A stretch of 17,069 nucleotides of DNA from Saprospiraceae bacterium (GCA_016719855.1 JADJYH010000069.1:1-17069), one strand, 5' to 3'; numbered from the stretch's first letter, positions 1-7,798 are shown. Notes: a model not told the origin generated them from the letters alone. Translations and numbers: made by a program.

Positions 1-319
1 TTCTGAGTGAAAAGCAATCTTTCTTCACAAAGGAACTTACCAACATTTGTCCCCTCCTCGCCGTCCCGAATGGCGGGACAGGCTCTCCGGCGGCTCGTAG
101 GGGGAGAGCGTATTTGGGGGCGGAACGCCCCAAATACGCTATTTGCACAAAAACCTATTTGCGCAGCGTATATCAGCTGGCATGGCTACAATTTGAATGC
201 AATTGAACCTTCACGCACTTTCCCCGTTCAAGCTATTGTATCATACCAACTTTGAGCAGACAGCTCGCCTTAATTGACGAACCATTGCGCTCATCGGTTC
301 AAACCCACAGCATTTACAC
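1..319. other. Non-coding 5' region with hairpins
   Basis: No convincing gene is seen; the open frame across 7-255 has no recognisable protein character and runs through hairpin DNA. The stretch holds the nested inverted repeats annotated at 50-139 and the presumed leader of the reductase operon. A weak promoter-like octamer, CAACTTTG at 247-254, matches the Bacteroidota -7 consensus TAnnTTTG at all but the first position, about 65 bases before the reductase ATG. Confidence 0.6.
50..139. repeat. Nested inverted repeats / strong hairpins
   Basis: Two adjacent structures are visible. In 50-103, CCCCT pairs with AGGGG, CGCC with GGCG, and GTCCCG with CGGGAC around an AATGG loop. In 108-139, GCGTATTTGGGG pairs with CCCCAAATACGC; the stem extends to 14 bp with one bulged G and a GAA loop. 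No T-run follows on either strand, so this is not a typical intrinsic terminator. It could be a REP-like intergenic palindrome or a structured RNA leader; I cannot tell which. Confidence 0.6.
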
Positions 320-1513
320 ATGGCAATTCCAAAATACGACGTGGTAGTGATTGGTTCCGGTCCTGCCGGTGCCACTACTGCACGGGTTGCTGCCGAACAG
401 GGCCTGCATGTTCTGCTGTGCGACAAGCGGCAGGAACTGGGAGCGCCCATCCAATGCAGTGGGGCAGTGAGCAGGCATGGATTGGAGTCGGCAGGCGTTG
501 AGCCTTCCAGTGAGTTTGTCCTCGAAGCAATTTATGGGTTCGGCGTGTACAACACGGCGGGTGAAAGCATGATATTGGACTATCGGCAATTCAAGCCGGA
601 CGAGTATGGAGCGGGCGAAGGCCAAAAGCCGCTTGGCTTTGTGGTGGACCGCCGCCGCTTTGACCGTTACCTGATGACGATGGCGGAAAGGGCGGGCGTT
701 GAGGTGATGCTTAAAACCGAAGCCCTTGGTTACCAGCCACTTGCGGACGGCAACTGTGAGGTGCAACTCCGGCATTTCAACGAAGAAATCAGGGTGCAGG
801 CACGGGTGCTTGTAGGAGCGGACGGCCTGCAATCGCAGGTAGGAAAATGGGCGGGACTGCGCACACACATCAAGCTCACGGAGTTGGCCAGTTGCCTTCA
901 ATTCGTCGTGGATAAAGTGGAAACTTCGGGGCTATTGGAAATCGTGACCGGACATCAATGGGCACCAGGCGGCTATGCGTGGGTTTTCCCCAAAGGGCAC
1001 GGCTACGCCGAAATTGGCCTCGGCGTCATCCGCACCATGACCGCAAAGAATGCCCGTCAGCACCTTGACCATTTTATCAAGCAGTCATTTTTCAAGGAAC
1101 GTTTCAGCGATTGCCGCATACTGGAGATACAGGGTGGGGGAGTACCATTGGCCGCCCCGCTCAAGACCCAATATGCCGACAACCTCATCCTTGTCGGCGA
1201 CGCTGCACGGCATGTGAATCCCATCACGGGCGGTGGCATCCATACGGCGTTGAGCAGCGGGGTGATTGCAGGGAATTTTTTAGGTGAAATAGTAAGGTCT
1301 GGCATTAACCCCACCAAGAAGAACCTCAAAAAATACCAAGATTTATGGCTCGAAGATATGGGCAATAAAATGTGGCAATTGTATGGGGTGAAAAAGCAAA
1401 TTTTCACCACAAAAGATATTATCCAGCGGGATGAGATGCTCTACCGTACTATGTCAGGTTATTTCAGCCCGTATTCGGAGTATAAAAATATAATTGGGAT
1501 ATTGGGATATTGA
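320..1513 (+). CDS. Geranylgeranyl reductase family FAD-dependent oxidoreductase
   Basis: This 397-aa flavoprotein belongs to the family that reduces double bonds of geranylgeranyl groups (ChlP/BchP and archaeal lipid reductases). The N-terminus has the FAD-binding GSGPAGATTA (residues 12-21). QCSGAVS near residue 46 and a second FAD motif, VGDAARHVNP (about 292-301) followed by ITGGG, are typical. The full family length is present in one frame. A ferredoxin gene lies 113 bases downstream, then tocopherol-type methyltransferase and prenyltransferase genes, so the likely role is making phytyl diphosphate from geranylgeranyl diphosphate; this is inferred from context. The last residues (IIGILGY) and the stop codon are encoded by the start of an octamer repeat array, so the natural C-terminus may be repeat-derived. 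Reduction of another prenyl lipid is the main alternative. Confidence 0.88.
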   Translation: MAIPKYDVVVIGSGPAGATTARVAAEQGLHVLLCDKRQELGAPIQCSGAVSRHGLESAGVEPSSEFVLEAIYGFGVYNTAGESMILDYRQFKPDEYGAGEGQKPLGFVVDRRRFDRYLMTMAERAGVEVMLKTEALGYQPLADGNCEVQLRHFNEEIRVQARVLVGADGLQSQVGKWAGLRTHIKLTELASCLQFVVDKVETSGLLEIVTGHQWAPGGYAWVFPKGHGYAEIGLGVIRTMTAKNARQHLDHFIKQSFFKERFSDCRILEIQGGGVPLAAPLKTQYADNLILVGDAARHVNPITGGGIHTALSSGVIAGNFLGEIVRSGINPTKKNLKKYQDLWLEDMGNKMWQLYGVKKQIFTTKDIIQRDEMLYRTMSGYFSPYSEYKNIIGILGY

Positions 1514-1616
1514 GTTATTGGGATATTAAGATATTTGATGACCAATAACAATAACCCAATAACCCAATAACCCAATAACCCAATAACCCAATAACCCAAT
1601 AACCCAATAACCCAAT
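1493..1616. repeat. Octamer tandem repeat array with inverted arms
   Basis: Eight perfect tandem copies of AACCCAAT fill 1553-1616. A left arm at about 1493-1540 carries degenerate copies of the opposite orientation (ATTGGGAT and ATTGAGTT, period about 9), so the two halves can form an imperfect hairpin. The array begins inside the reductase gene and ends ten bases before the ferredoxin ATG. It could influence transcript stability, partial termination or slippage between the two genes. There is no T-run typical of a terminator. Confidence 0.9.
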
Positions 1617-1626
1617 ATCTAAATAA

Positions 1627-1893
1627 ATGAAATCGCCCGTCATCTTTCAAATCGGTTGGAACGCCTGCATCAATTGCGGGGCCTGTGTGGCCGTGTGCCC
1701 GCAACCGGCAGGATTCACCAGCGACTTTGACACCATTGCGGTGAACAGGCCCTGCGACATTGCTTGCATGGTTTGCGAGGACATTTGCCCTGTGTCCACC
1801 ATCACACATTTTAATGCATCTTTGAGAGAAAATGGCGACCTTGCTGCTTTTATCCCCAAATTCATCAACCACGAAAAAACCTTGAATCCATGA
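1627..1893 (+). CDS. 2[4Fe-4S] ferredoxin-type protein
   Basis: An 88-aa ferredoxin. The first cluster motif is CINCGACVAVCP (residues 15-26) and the second is CDIACMVCEDICP, about residues 43-55, giving eight Cys ligands for two [4Fe-4S] clusters; the second motif has CxxxCxxC spacing. It is soluble with no signal peptide. The stop codon overlaps the next start (ATGA at 1890-1893), showing translational coupling to the methyltransferase. Adjacency to the geranylgeranyl reductase suggests it supplies electrons to that enzyme, as ferredoxins do for related reductases; this is inference. Confidence 0.88.
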   Translation: MKSPVIFQIGWNACINCGACVAVCPQPAGFTSDFDTIAVNRPCDIACMVCEDICPVSTITHFNASLRENGDLAAFIPKFINHEKTLNP

Positions 1894-2723
1894 CCCTGAA
1901 CGAACGAATCCGCCATTTTTACGATACTTCCACCAAGCTTTGGCTGGACACTTGGGGCGAGCACATGCACCACGGCCATTACGGTGATGATGGGAAGGAA
2001 ATAAAAGACCACCAACAAGCACAGTCTGACCTCGTCAACAATCTTTTGCTTTGGGGCGGTGTACACGAGGCCAGCCGGATTCTCGATGCTGGATGCGGTG
2101 TTGGAGGTAGTGCAAGGTACTTAGCAAAGTTGTTTGATGCCAAGGTTAAAGGCTTGACACTGAGTCCCGTACAGGTCACAGCGGCCAAGATTTATAATGA
2201 AAAAGCAGGCCTTGATGACCAAGTGGAAATCGTGGAGCAAGACTTGCTCACGCTCACTGCCGCCGATGGCCCTTTCGATTTGGTTTGGTCCATGGAAAGC
2301 GGTGAGCATATTCCCGAAAAGAAGCAGATGTTGGAACAGTTTTACGATGTGCTGAGTCCGGGCGGAAAGTTCCTCATGGCCACCTGGTGTATCCGTCAAG
2401 AACCACCCGCATTGCGTCCCGAAGAGCTACAGCTATTGGACACAATCGGCGACTTGTACAACTTGCCACCGATGATTTCTATCGAAAAATACCGGGAACT
2501 TGCCCAGGAATTGGGATTCACCAACGTGCAATCCGCAGATTGGAGCGCTGCCGTAGCGCCATTTTGGAAGGCCGTCATACAATCGGCGTTGAGCTTGCCA
2601 AGTTTTGTGGGCTTGGTTAGGGCTGGGATACCCGCTATCAAGGGCGCTTGGGCCATGCAGTACATGACAAAGGGCTACCGCATGAACACGCTCAAATTCG
2701 GTGTCATTCAAGGTACAAAACCA
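1890..2723 (+). CDS. Gamma-tocopherol methyltransferase-like SAM methyltransferase
   Basis: A class I SAM-dependent methyltransferase resembling plant VTE4. Shared hallmarks are an N-terminal FYD(x)S...W with WGEHMHHGHY, SAM motif I LDAGCGVGGSARYLA, the GLTLSPVQ segment, DLVWSMESGEHIP, the TWC motif, and near the end ADWSAAVAPFW. VTE4 enzymes end in a segment like IKFGI...KP; here KFGVIQGTKP is followed by open frame to 3017 that looks out of register. Adding one T between 2723 and 2724 gives CCATGA: the stop falls right after TKP (278 aa) and an ATG opens the phytyltransferase, reproducing the ATGA overlap seen upstream. The substrate may be a tocopherol or a related prenylquinol; the reaction is C-methylation of the aromatic ring. 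The call is strong, the exact substrate is not. Confidence 0.85.
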
Positions 2724-3607
2724 GAAATTCATCGTCAATTTTTTCTTGTTTTCCCGCTTGCACACGGTAATCGGCACCACGTTGAGCATTGTTGCTTTGT
2801 ATATGTTGGCGGTGTCATTTTCGGGCGTTCATGCGCAAGAAATTGGATTGTTGCTGTTCACTATTTTGGGTTGTCTTGGTGCCAATATATACATCGTTGG
2901 GTTGAACCAAGATTACCGACGTGGAGATTGACCGCATCAACAAGCCATACTTGCCGCTTGCTTCGGGTGCATTTTCCATGCGGACAGGTTATGCGATTAT
3001 CATTGTTTCGGTGTTGATTTCCTTGGCCTTGTATTTGGGCAAATATATGCTGCTCACGGTGCTGCTTAGTTTGATATTGGGCACGGCCTATTCTTTGCCT
3101 CCATTTCGGTTAAAACGCTTTTATTTTTGGGCTGCTTTCTGCATCATCGCCGTGCGTGGCCTCATCGTGAACTTGCTGCTTTTCCTGCATTTTCACTTTA
3201 ATTTAAATGGCCAGCAAGATATACCCACCATCGTATGGTTGCTCACCGCCACTATTTTTGTTTATAGCATTGTGATAGCCTGGTTCAAGGATATACCGGA
3301 CATGGCTGGCGACCGTCAGTTTAATATCAAGACACTCACCTTGCGCTGGGGTGCCAAACAGGTGTTCTTCATTGGAAATGGGCTTATTTCGTTGGGTTAT
3401 TTGGGACTGGCCATTGCCCCGTTTGTACTAAACCTGTCAATAAATAAGTCGCTTTTTTCCATTGCACATCTCGTATTCTTAGTAGCACTTTGGTTGGCAA
3501 TAGCCAAGACCAAACTCCAATCCCAGGCATCCGTGCGACAGTTTTACCTCTTCATTTGGATTTTGTTTTTCTTGGAATATGCGACATTTGCGGCGGTGTG
3601 TTTTTAA
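2723..3607 (+). CDS. Homogentisate phytyltransferase (UbiA family), one internal frameshift
   Basis: An integral-membrane UbiA prenyltransferase closest in motifs to VTE2/HPT, which joins homogentisate to phytyl diphosphate with decarboxylation. The N-terminal part reads FSRLHTVIGTTLSIV then NIYIVGLNQ; the next frame reads TDVEIDRINKPYLPLASG. Joined, they give the first Asp-rich motif NQ(I)TDVEID; the second is KDIPDMAGDRQF. The frame break lies at about 2912, where one extra G restores the family sequence. Several hydrophobic segments fit the UbiA membrane fold. The proposed ATG at 2723 (one missing T) gives MKFIVNFF; GTG at 2701 is the alternative start in the sequence as given. The usual FSRPHT is FSRLHT here. 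It is the fourth gene of the reductase operon. Confidence 0.87.
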
Positions 3608-3661
3608 GTGGATTTGAAACCTTCAATGTCGCTTGAAAACAGCTTGAATATTTGAAATTCG

Positions 3662-4137
3662 ATGTTTTTATTTACAGCAACAATACAAATCATTGGCATC
3701 AATCCTTATGTGCTGCTGCCTGAACCAGTGCTTCAGTCCCTTTTCAGCTGGCAAAGACAAAGCTACATTCCGTTCGTATCACAGTAGGTGGGCAGTCATT
3801 GTTCAAAACCTCTTAAAAATACAGCGGAGCTTGGCGGCTCTACCTCAACATGCCCATGCGGAGGGCGGCTAAAAAAGATGTAGGCGATGAAATTGAAATC
3901 GCAATAGCATTTGATGCCGAGGAGCGCATACTGCCCATTCATCCCAAGCTCACAGCAGCATTGTCTGAAAATGAAGCAGCAAAGGCTATATTTGATAGTT
4001 TAAGCCCTTCCCGAAGAAAAGAAATTATCCGATATATAAACTCCTTAAAAAACGAAGAATCGGTGGATAAGAACATTGCGAGAACCATTGGTTTTTTGTT
4101 GGGCATGGAGCGGTTTGTGGGCAGGGACACTCCATAA
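3662..4137 (+). CDS. DUF1905/YdeI-OmpD-associated protein, frameshifted
   Basis: The intact 3' frame from 3850 encodes MPMRRAAKKDVGDEI, then LPIHPKL and FDSLSPSRRKEIIRYI, matching the second half of DUF1905 plus the helical C-terminal domain of YdeI/OmpD-associated ('bacteriocin-protection') proteins. The missing N-terminus lies just upstream: ATG at 3662 opens FLFTATIQIIGINPYVLLP, and another frame gives VRITVGGQSLFKTS then KYSGAWRLYLNMPM. The frame changes at least twice between about 3735 and 3775, and a TAA at about 3812 (TTAAAAA where TTTAAAA is expected) interrupts it. The last looks like two homopolymer miscounts. The cellular role of the family is poorly defined. Expected length is about 158 aa. 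Confidence 0.75.
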
Positions 4138-4190
4138 AAGAATCAATTAATGACATCACTCACATGCAATCGAAAAAAGACTTAAAAGCA

Positions 4191-5033
4191 ATGAAGTTTC
4201 GACCATACTTTATTCTTTGTTTTTTGCTGCTGATTCATAGCAACTCAACAACAGCTCAAAACCAAACAACGCTCCTCAAAAAGACCCCCTTCATCCTTGG
4301 CGAGACTGTCACCATTCTTTCCCAACAACTCAACGAAGACAGGACGCTGAACATCTACCTGCCCAGCAGCTGCCACCCCGATTCCTTGCGGACTTACCCG
4401 GTCATCTACTTGCTGGATGGCTCCGCCGACGAGGACTTCATCCATGTGGCGGGACTGGTGCACTTTGGCACGTTTCCGTGGGTGAACGCATTGCCGGAAT
4501 CCATTTTGGTGGGCATTTCGAACGTGGACAGGAGGCGGGATTTCACGTTTCCGACCACTATTGAGCAGGATAAAAAGGACTACCCGACGACGGGTGGTTC
4601 TGCAAACTTCATTCGATTTCTCGAAAAGGAGTTGTTGCCGTTTATAGAAAACAACTACCGGACGAACGACACGACGACCATCATCGGCCAGTCGCTGGGC
4701 GGACTTTTGGCGACGGAAGTGCTGATCAAAAAGCCGGAATTGTTTACCAATTACATCATCGTAAACCCAAGCCTGTGGTGGGATAATGAGTCGTTGTTGA
4801 AGTTGGAACCGAAACTGGATTCCAAGGCCAAGGCAGTATATCTAACTGCGGGGAAGGATGAAGAAGAAGGAATGGTGCGCTCTGCCACCGAGCTATCAGA
4901 CATGCTCAAGCGCTTGAAGGCGAATGAATACACTGTTTTTTTCAAGATTTTTGAAGGCCAACACCACGGCAACATCCTGCATTTGGCAGTTTACGATGCG
5001 TTTGAACAACTCTTCAAAACGGGAAAAAAGTAA
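4191..5033 (+). CDS. Secreted esterase D/IroE-type alpha/beta hydrolase
   Basis: A PF00756-type putative esterase. Starting at 4191 it gives a clean signal peptide, MKFRPYFILCFLLLIHS, ending near TTAQ; an in-frame ATG at 4164 would add nine charged residues and is less likely. The serine nucleophile is in GQSLGG (Ser about 168), the oxyanion/YPVIYLLDG strand is near residue 70, and a candidate catalytic His is in GQHHGN near the C-terminus. NPSLWWDNE is typical of the family. The substrate is unknown; relatives act on small esters, siderophore esters or S-formylglutathione. It lies 53 bases after the DUF1905 gene and ends 26 bases from the convergent acyl-CoA synthetase, with no obvious terminator between them. 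Confidence 0.85.
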   Translation: MKFRPYFILCFLLLIHSNSTTAQNQTTLLKKTPFILGETVTILSQQLNEDRTLNIYLPSSCHPDSLRTYPVIYLLDGSADEDFIHVAGLVHFGTFPWVNALPESILVGISNVDRRRDFTFPTTIEQDKKDYPTTGGSANFIRFLEKELLPFIENNYRTNDTTTIIGQSLGGLLATEVLIKKPELFTNYIIVNPSLWWDNESLLKLEPKLDSKAKAVYLTAGKDEEEGMVRSATELSDMLKRLKANEYTVFFKIFEGQHHGNILHLAVYDAFEQLFKTGKK

Positions 5034-5059
5034 GTCAAAAAAATGTAAATGCCCGTAGA

Positions 5060-6721
5060 TTAAGCGATAACCGCTTGCTCCATTTCCTGAAACATCTCCG
5101 CCAGTTTGAACTTCTGAATCTTTCCGGTAACGGTCATTGCCTTGGAGAAATCGTCCAGCACCATCAGGTGACGTGGTATTTTCGACCATTCCAAGTTGCC
5201 TTCGCAGCGTTCCTGGACTTCTCTCAGGGTCAATGTTTTGCCGGGCAGGCACTTGACGGCCAAGCCCACTACTTCCTGCAACTTGTAATGGGGCACAGCC
5301 ACCACCTGCACGATTTCCACCTTGTCATCCAGCAGGGAATGGAGTGACTGCTCCACCTCGGCGGGATATACGTTGTGGCCACCAACGATGAGCATTTCCT
5401 TGAGTCGCCCAACGATGCGGTAAAAGCCGTTTTCGTCCATAACCCCAAGGTCGCCGCTGCGTAGCCAACCGTCCTCGACAATGGCTTTGGCGGTTTCTTC
5501 TGGATTTTTGTAATAGCCCTGCATCACATGGAAGCCCTTCACCCAAATCTCGCCGACCTTGCCCGGTGGCAGGGTCGTGAGGGTAATTGGGTCAACGATT
5601 CGAGCTTCCGTATGCTCGATGGGCCTGCCCACGGAGGTAATCCGCTTCTCGACGGGGTCGGTCACGACGGTCTGGTGCGTCACTGGCGAAGCTTCGGTCA
5701 GGCCGTAGGCGATGGTCATTTGCTTCGCCCCCATTTTCTGGGTGACGGCCTCGAAAAGCTCTTTGTCAACTGGGGCACCGGCCATAATGCCCGTTCGCAG
5801 GGTATGCAGGTCAAAACGGTCAAAGTCAATCTCCTCCAATTCCGAAATGAACATGGTCGGCACGCCGTAAAGCACCGTACAATGCTCATTTTGTATAGCC
5901 TCCAGCGTCCGATGACTATTGAACATGGCGGCAGGAACGACCTCTGTTGCACCGCTCACCAAACAGCCGAGGTTGGCAAGGATACTGCCAAAGCAGTGAT
6001 AAAATGGCACGGGGGCGCAGAGCCTGTCTGTCGTGTCCAGCCCCATGTGCTCACTGACGGCCAGCGCATTGTTGACGATGTTGTAGTGGCTCAACATCGT
6101 GCCTTTTGGAAATCCGGTGGTGCCGGAGGTGTACTGGATGACCGCCGTATCGGTGGGAGCAACTTGGGCAGCGGCTTCGTCGAGCGCATTGTCTGAAATT
6201 CTATTGCCCCTTTCTATGAACTGCTTCCAGTTGATCAGTCCGTCCACCGTCTCGTCCGAAGTGACCACCACTTGCCTCAACTCCGGGAATTTGTCGAGAC
6301 AAGGCAAACTAGGGCATAGCTCCTTGAAAATACGGGTATAGTTGTAGTCGAACACCTTGCCCCTCACCGTTTTTTGAAAACCCGGAATCATGACCATCAC
6401 ATTGGCATCGGATTGCACCAAGGCATATTCCAGTTCCGAGTGCTTCCATTCTGGATTGAGGGTAACGAGCACGGCCCCCAATCGGGCGGCTGCAAGTTGG
6501 GTGAGCAGCCATTCGGGCACGTTGGTTGCCCAAATGGCGATATGGTCATTTTTTCGGACGCCGAGCGCCATAAATCCTTTGGCGACAGCATTTACCTGTT
6601 GGTTTAATTCCCCCCACGTCCAGCGGGTATTTGATTCGCAAAAAACAGCGGCTTCTTCAGCCTCCCATATTTGCGAGTTGCGCTCCAATAGCGCTCCAAT
6701 GGTGTTTTTTAGCAGTTTCAT
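5060..6721 (-). CDS. AMP-binding acyl-CoA synthetase (ACSF2/FadD-like)
   Basis: A 553-aa member of the ANL superfamily that activates a carboxylic acid with ATP to an acyl-adenylate and then to the CoA thioester. P-loop motif YTSGTTGFPKG lies at residues 197-207, followed by the A5 motif GLTEASP, the A7 region GWLRSGDLG, the hinge GRLKEMLIVGGHNVYP and a C-terminal GKIQK with the expected catalytic Lys near residue 534. The length fits the medium-chain fatty acyl-CoA ligase (ACSF2) group. No signal peptide. It is uninterrupted, unlike many neighbours. It appears to be transcribed alone; its upstream region holds an AT-rich palindrome at 6749-6783. The chain-length preference cannot be read from sequence. 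Confidence 0.92.
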   Translation of the reverse strand: MKLLKNTIGALLERNSQIWEAEEAAVFCESNTRWTWGELNQQVNAVAKGFMALGVRKNDHIAIWATNVPEWLLTQLAAARLGAVLVTLNPEWKHSELEYALVQSDANVMVMIPGFQKTVRGKVFDYNYTRIFKELCPSLPCLDKFPELRQVVVTSDETVDGLINWKQFIERGNRISDNALDEAAAQVAPTDTAVIQYTSGTTGFPKGTMLSHYNIVNNALAVSEHMGLDTTDRLCAPVPFYHCFGSILANLGCLVSGATEVVPAAMFNSHRTLEAIQNEHCTVLYGVPTMFISELEEIDFDRFDLHTLRTGIMAGAPVDKELFEAVTQKMGAKQMTIAYGLTEASPVTHQTVVTDPVEKRITSVGRPIEHTEARIVDPITLTTLPPGKVGEIWVKGFHVMQGYYKNPEETAKAIVEDGWLRSGDLGVMDENGFYRIVGRLKEMLIVGGHNVYPAEVEQSLHSLLDDKVEIVQVVAVPHYKLQEVVGLAVKCLPGKTLTLREVQERCEGNLEWSKIPRHLMVLDDFSKAMTVTGKIQKFKLAEMFQEMEQAVIA

Positions 6722-7039
6722 TTTAACAAATTAAAGCAGACGTGGAGAGGCTAATAATTTTAATCTTTAAAAAATAATTAGCCGCCTTAAACACCCATAT
6801 CTGCTGCATTTTTCCTTTCAAAAAAGCAGCTAATAGGTGATTTATAGACTGATAAAAATCAATGCGCATATTGATAAAAATTAGACAACTCAATGGTTCT
6901 GAAGGAGTGAACGGCTGCATCTCCAATACCCAAAATGCAGCAAATAAAAAAAGCCCCGGGCATTTGCAAAACCCGAGGCATTTTGAACCTAAAAAAGATT
7001 CTCAAACACCTAAAACCCTATTTTTCAGTCGTCTAAAAC
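6722..7039. other. Intergenic region with palindrome and terminator
   Basis: AT-rich spacer between the acyl-CoA synthetase start and the lipoprotein stop, both on the minus strand. It holds an imperfect palindrome at 6749-6783 (GGCTAAT and ATTAGCC arms), 28-62 bases upstream of the synthetase start, and the lipoprotein terminator at 6946-6979. I see no convincing gene; the short open frames have no family features. Confidence 0.6.
6946..6979 (-). terminator. Rho-independent terminator of the lipoprotein gene
   Basis: Read on the minus strand, GCCTCGGG is followed by an 11-base loop, then CCCGGGGC (8-bp stem with one G-U wobble) and seven T. It lies about 60 bases downstream of the lipoprotein stop codon and upstream of the acyl-CoA synthetase, so it should separate the two transcripts. 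Confidence 0.85.
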
Positions 7040-7474
7040 TCATTGTTTTTCAAAATGCAGTTCCTCCAGATGCTCGGTGTTGTCATCCTTCAGCTCAATT
7101 TTGGAGTCGGTCATGCTCACGATTATCCAGTCGTCGTCGAGGTCGGAAAGTGGTTTGGTGGCGCTGCCAGCGCTGATAACAAGGCGCTGTGCGCTGTTGT
7201 CGTCCGTCACTTTCCAAGTACCCGTGGTGGTGCCACTGCCCACTGATTCGAAGCTGCCATCGGCATTGAACTTGAAGGTGTAACTGGCAAAATCGTTCGT
7301 TTCGTCCTTGTCTTTGTCCCAGTACCAAGTCACCTTCCAGTCGCCGCCCTGGGATATTACCTGCGGGTCGGGATTACTGGGATTGGATTGGTCGTCATCG
7401 GAATTGGTGCAGGAGACAAAGCTGGCCATCGCCAAAATGAGCAGACAGGTTGAACGAAAAATCGAAGTTTTCAT
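7040..7474 (-). CDS. Small lipoprotein, lipocalin-like
   Basis: A 144-aa predicted lipoprotein. A charged N-terminus and hydrophobic core end in the lipobox FVSC, with the lipidated Cys at residue 22. The following TNSDDD and a Pro/Asn/Ser-rich linker (to about residue 37) resemble Bacteroidota surface-lipoprotein export signals, which favour acidic residues near the Cys. The remainder alternates short polar and aromatic strands (GGDWKVTWYW, YTFKFNADGSFE, GTWKVTDD) as in lipocalin-like beta-barrel domains. Ligand unknown. It is monocistronic, with a candidate promoter at 7512-7519 and a strong terminator downstream. Confidence 0.75.
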   Translation of the reverse strand: MKTSIFRSTCLLILAMASFVSCTNSDDDQSNPSNPDPQVISQGGDWKVTWYWDKDKDETNDFASYTFKFNADGSFESVGSGTTTGTWKVTDDNSAQRLVISAGSATKPLSDLDDDWIIVSMTDSKIELKDDNTEHLEELHFEKQ

Positions 7475-7511
7475 GTGCTTAAATTTATTTTGGTGAATGT
7501 TGGAAACAGGG

Positions 7512-7519
7512 CAAATGTA
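7512..7519 (-). promoter_or_regulatory. Candidate Bacteroidota -7 promoter element
   Basis: On the minus strand this reads TACATTTG, a full match to TAnnTTTG, 37 bases upstream of the lipoprotein start. A TTG sits 21 bases further upstream, close to the expected spacing for the -33 element. Confidence 0.55.
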
Positions 7520-7586
7520 GGAGGCAGGGTAGGAGCCTCACAAGTTTAACTCGCCAAGCAGGTATCTCGTGGGCTTGAACGGGAAG

Positions 7587-7748
7587 TTATGGATGCTGAA
7601 GGCTGTTTCGTTCAGTGGCAAGCTTGTTTCTGCGGCAGCGCTCGCTGCAATATTTGACCTCCGTCCAGCATCGCTCCCATTTCTTGCGCCAAGTGAAAGT
7701 GCGGTGGCAGGTTGGGCAGATTTTCGTTGGGAAGTCTTGTTTTTTCAT
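7587..7748 (-). CDS. DUF2256 family zinc-ribbon-like small protein
   Basis: A 53-aa protein beginning MKKQDFPTKICPTCHRTF. The pattern CPTC, then FTWRKKWERCW and VKYCSERCRRNK, is the signature of DUF2256, with two Cys pairs (CxxC and CxxxC) likely to bind a metal. The frame is open upstream to 7892, but the family begins at this internal Met, so I chose 7748. The function is unknown; in many bacteria the gene lies near cryptochrome/photolyase genes, which agrees with the carotenoid and stress genes here but is context only. It is divergent from the TspO-like gene. Confidence 0.85.
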   Translation of the reverse strand: MKKQDFPTKICPTCHRTFTWRKKWERCWTEVKYCSERCRRNKLATERNSLQHP

Positions 7749-7798
7749 GACGAAATTGGTGGCCGAATAATTGAAAGCCAAAACCGAAAACAAAGATT

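Noticed and set aside
7..255. 82-aa open frame at the window start
   Set aside because: It passes through two strong hairpins and shows no protein-like features.
314..901. 195-aa minus-strand open frame
   Set aside because: It lies wholly antisense to the clear geranylgeranyl reductase and has no recognisable motifs.
1553..1616. CRISPR-like regular repeats
   Set aside because: The unit is only 8 bp and contiguous, with no spacers and no cas genes; it is a microsatellite-type array.
1459..2022. Minus-strand frame encoding repeated VIGLLGYW
   Set aside because: It is the octamer array read in reverse plus the antisense of the ferredoxin gene; no start context or family.
2723..3017. Methyltransferase-prenyltransferase fusion
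   Set aside because: The extension to 3017 is out of frame with the recognisable prenyltransferase; a one-base loss explains it better.
5528..6196. 222-aa plus-strand open frame
   Set aside because: Antisense to the intact acyl-CoA synthetase; composition is typical of a shadow frame.
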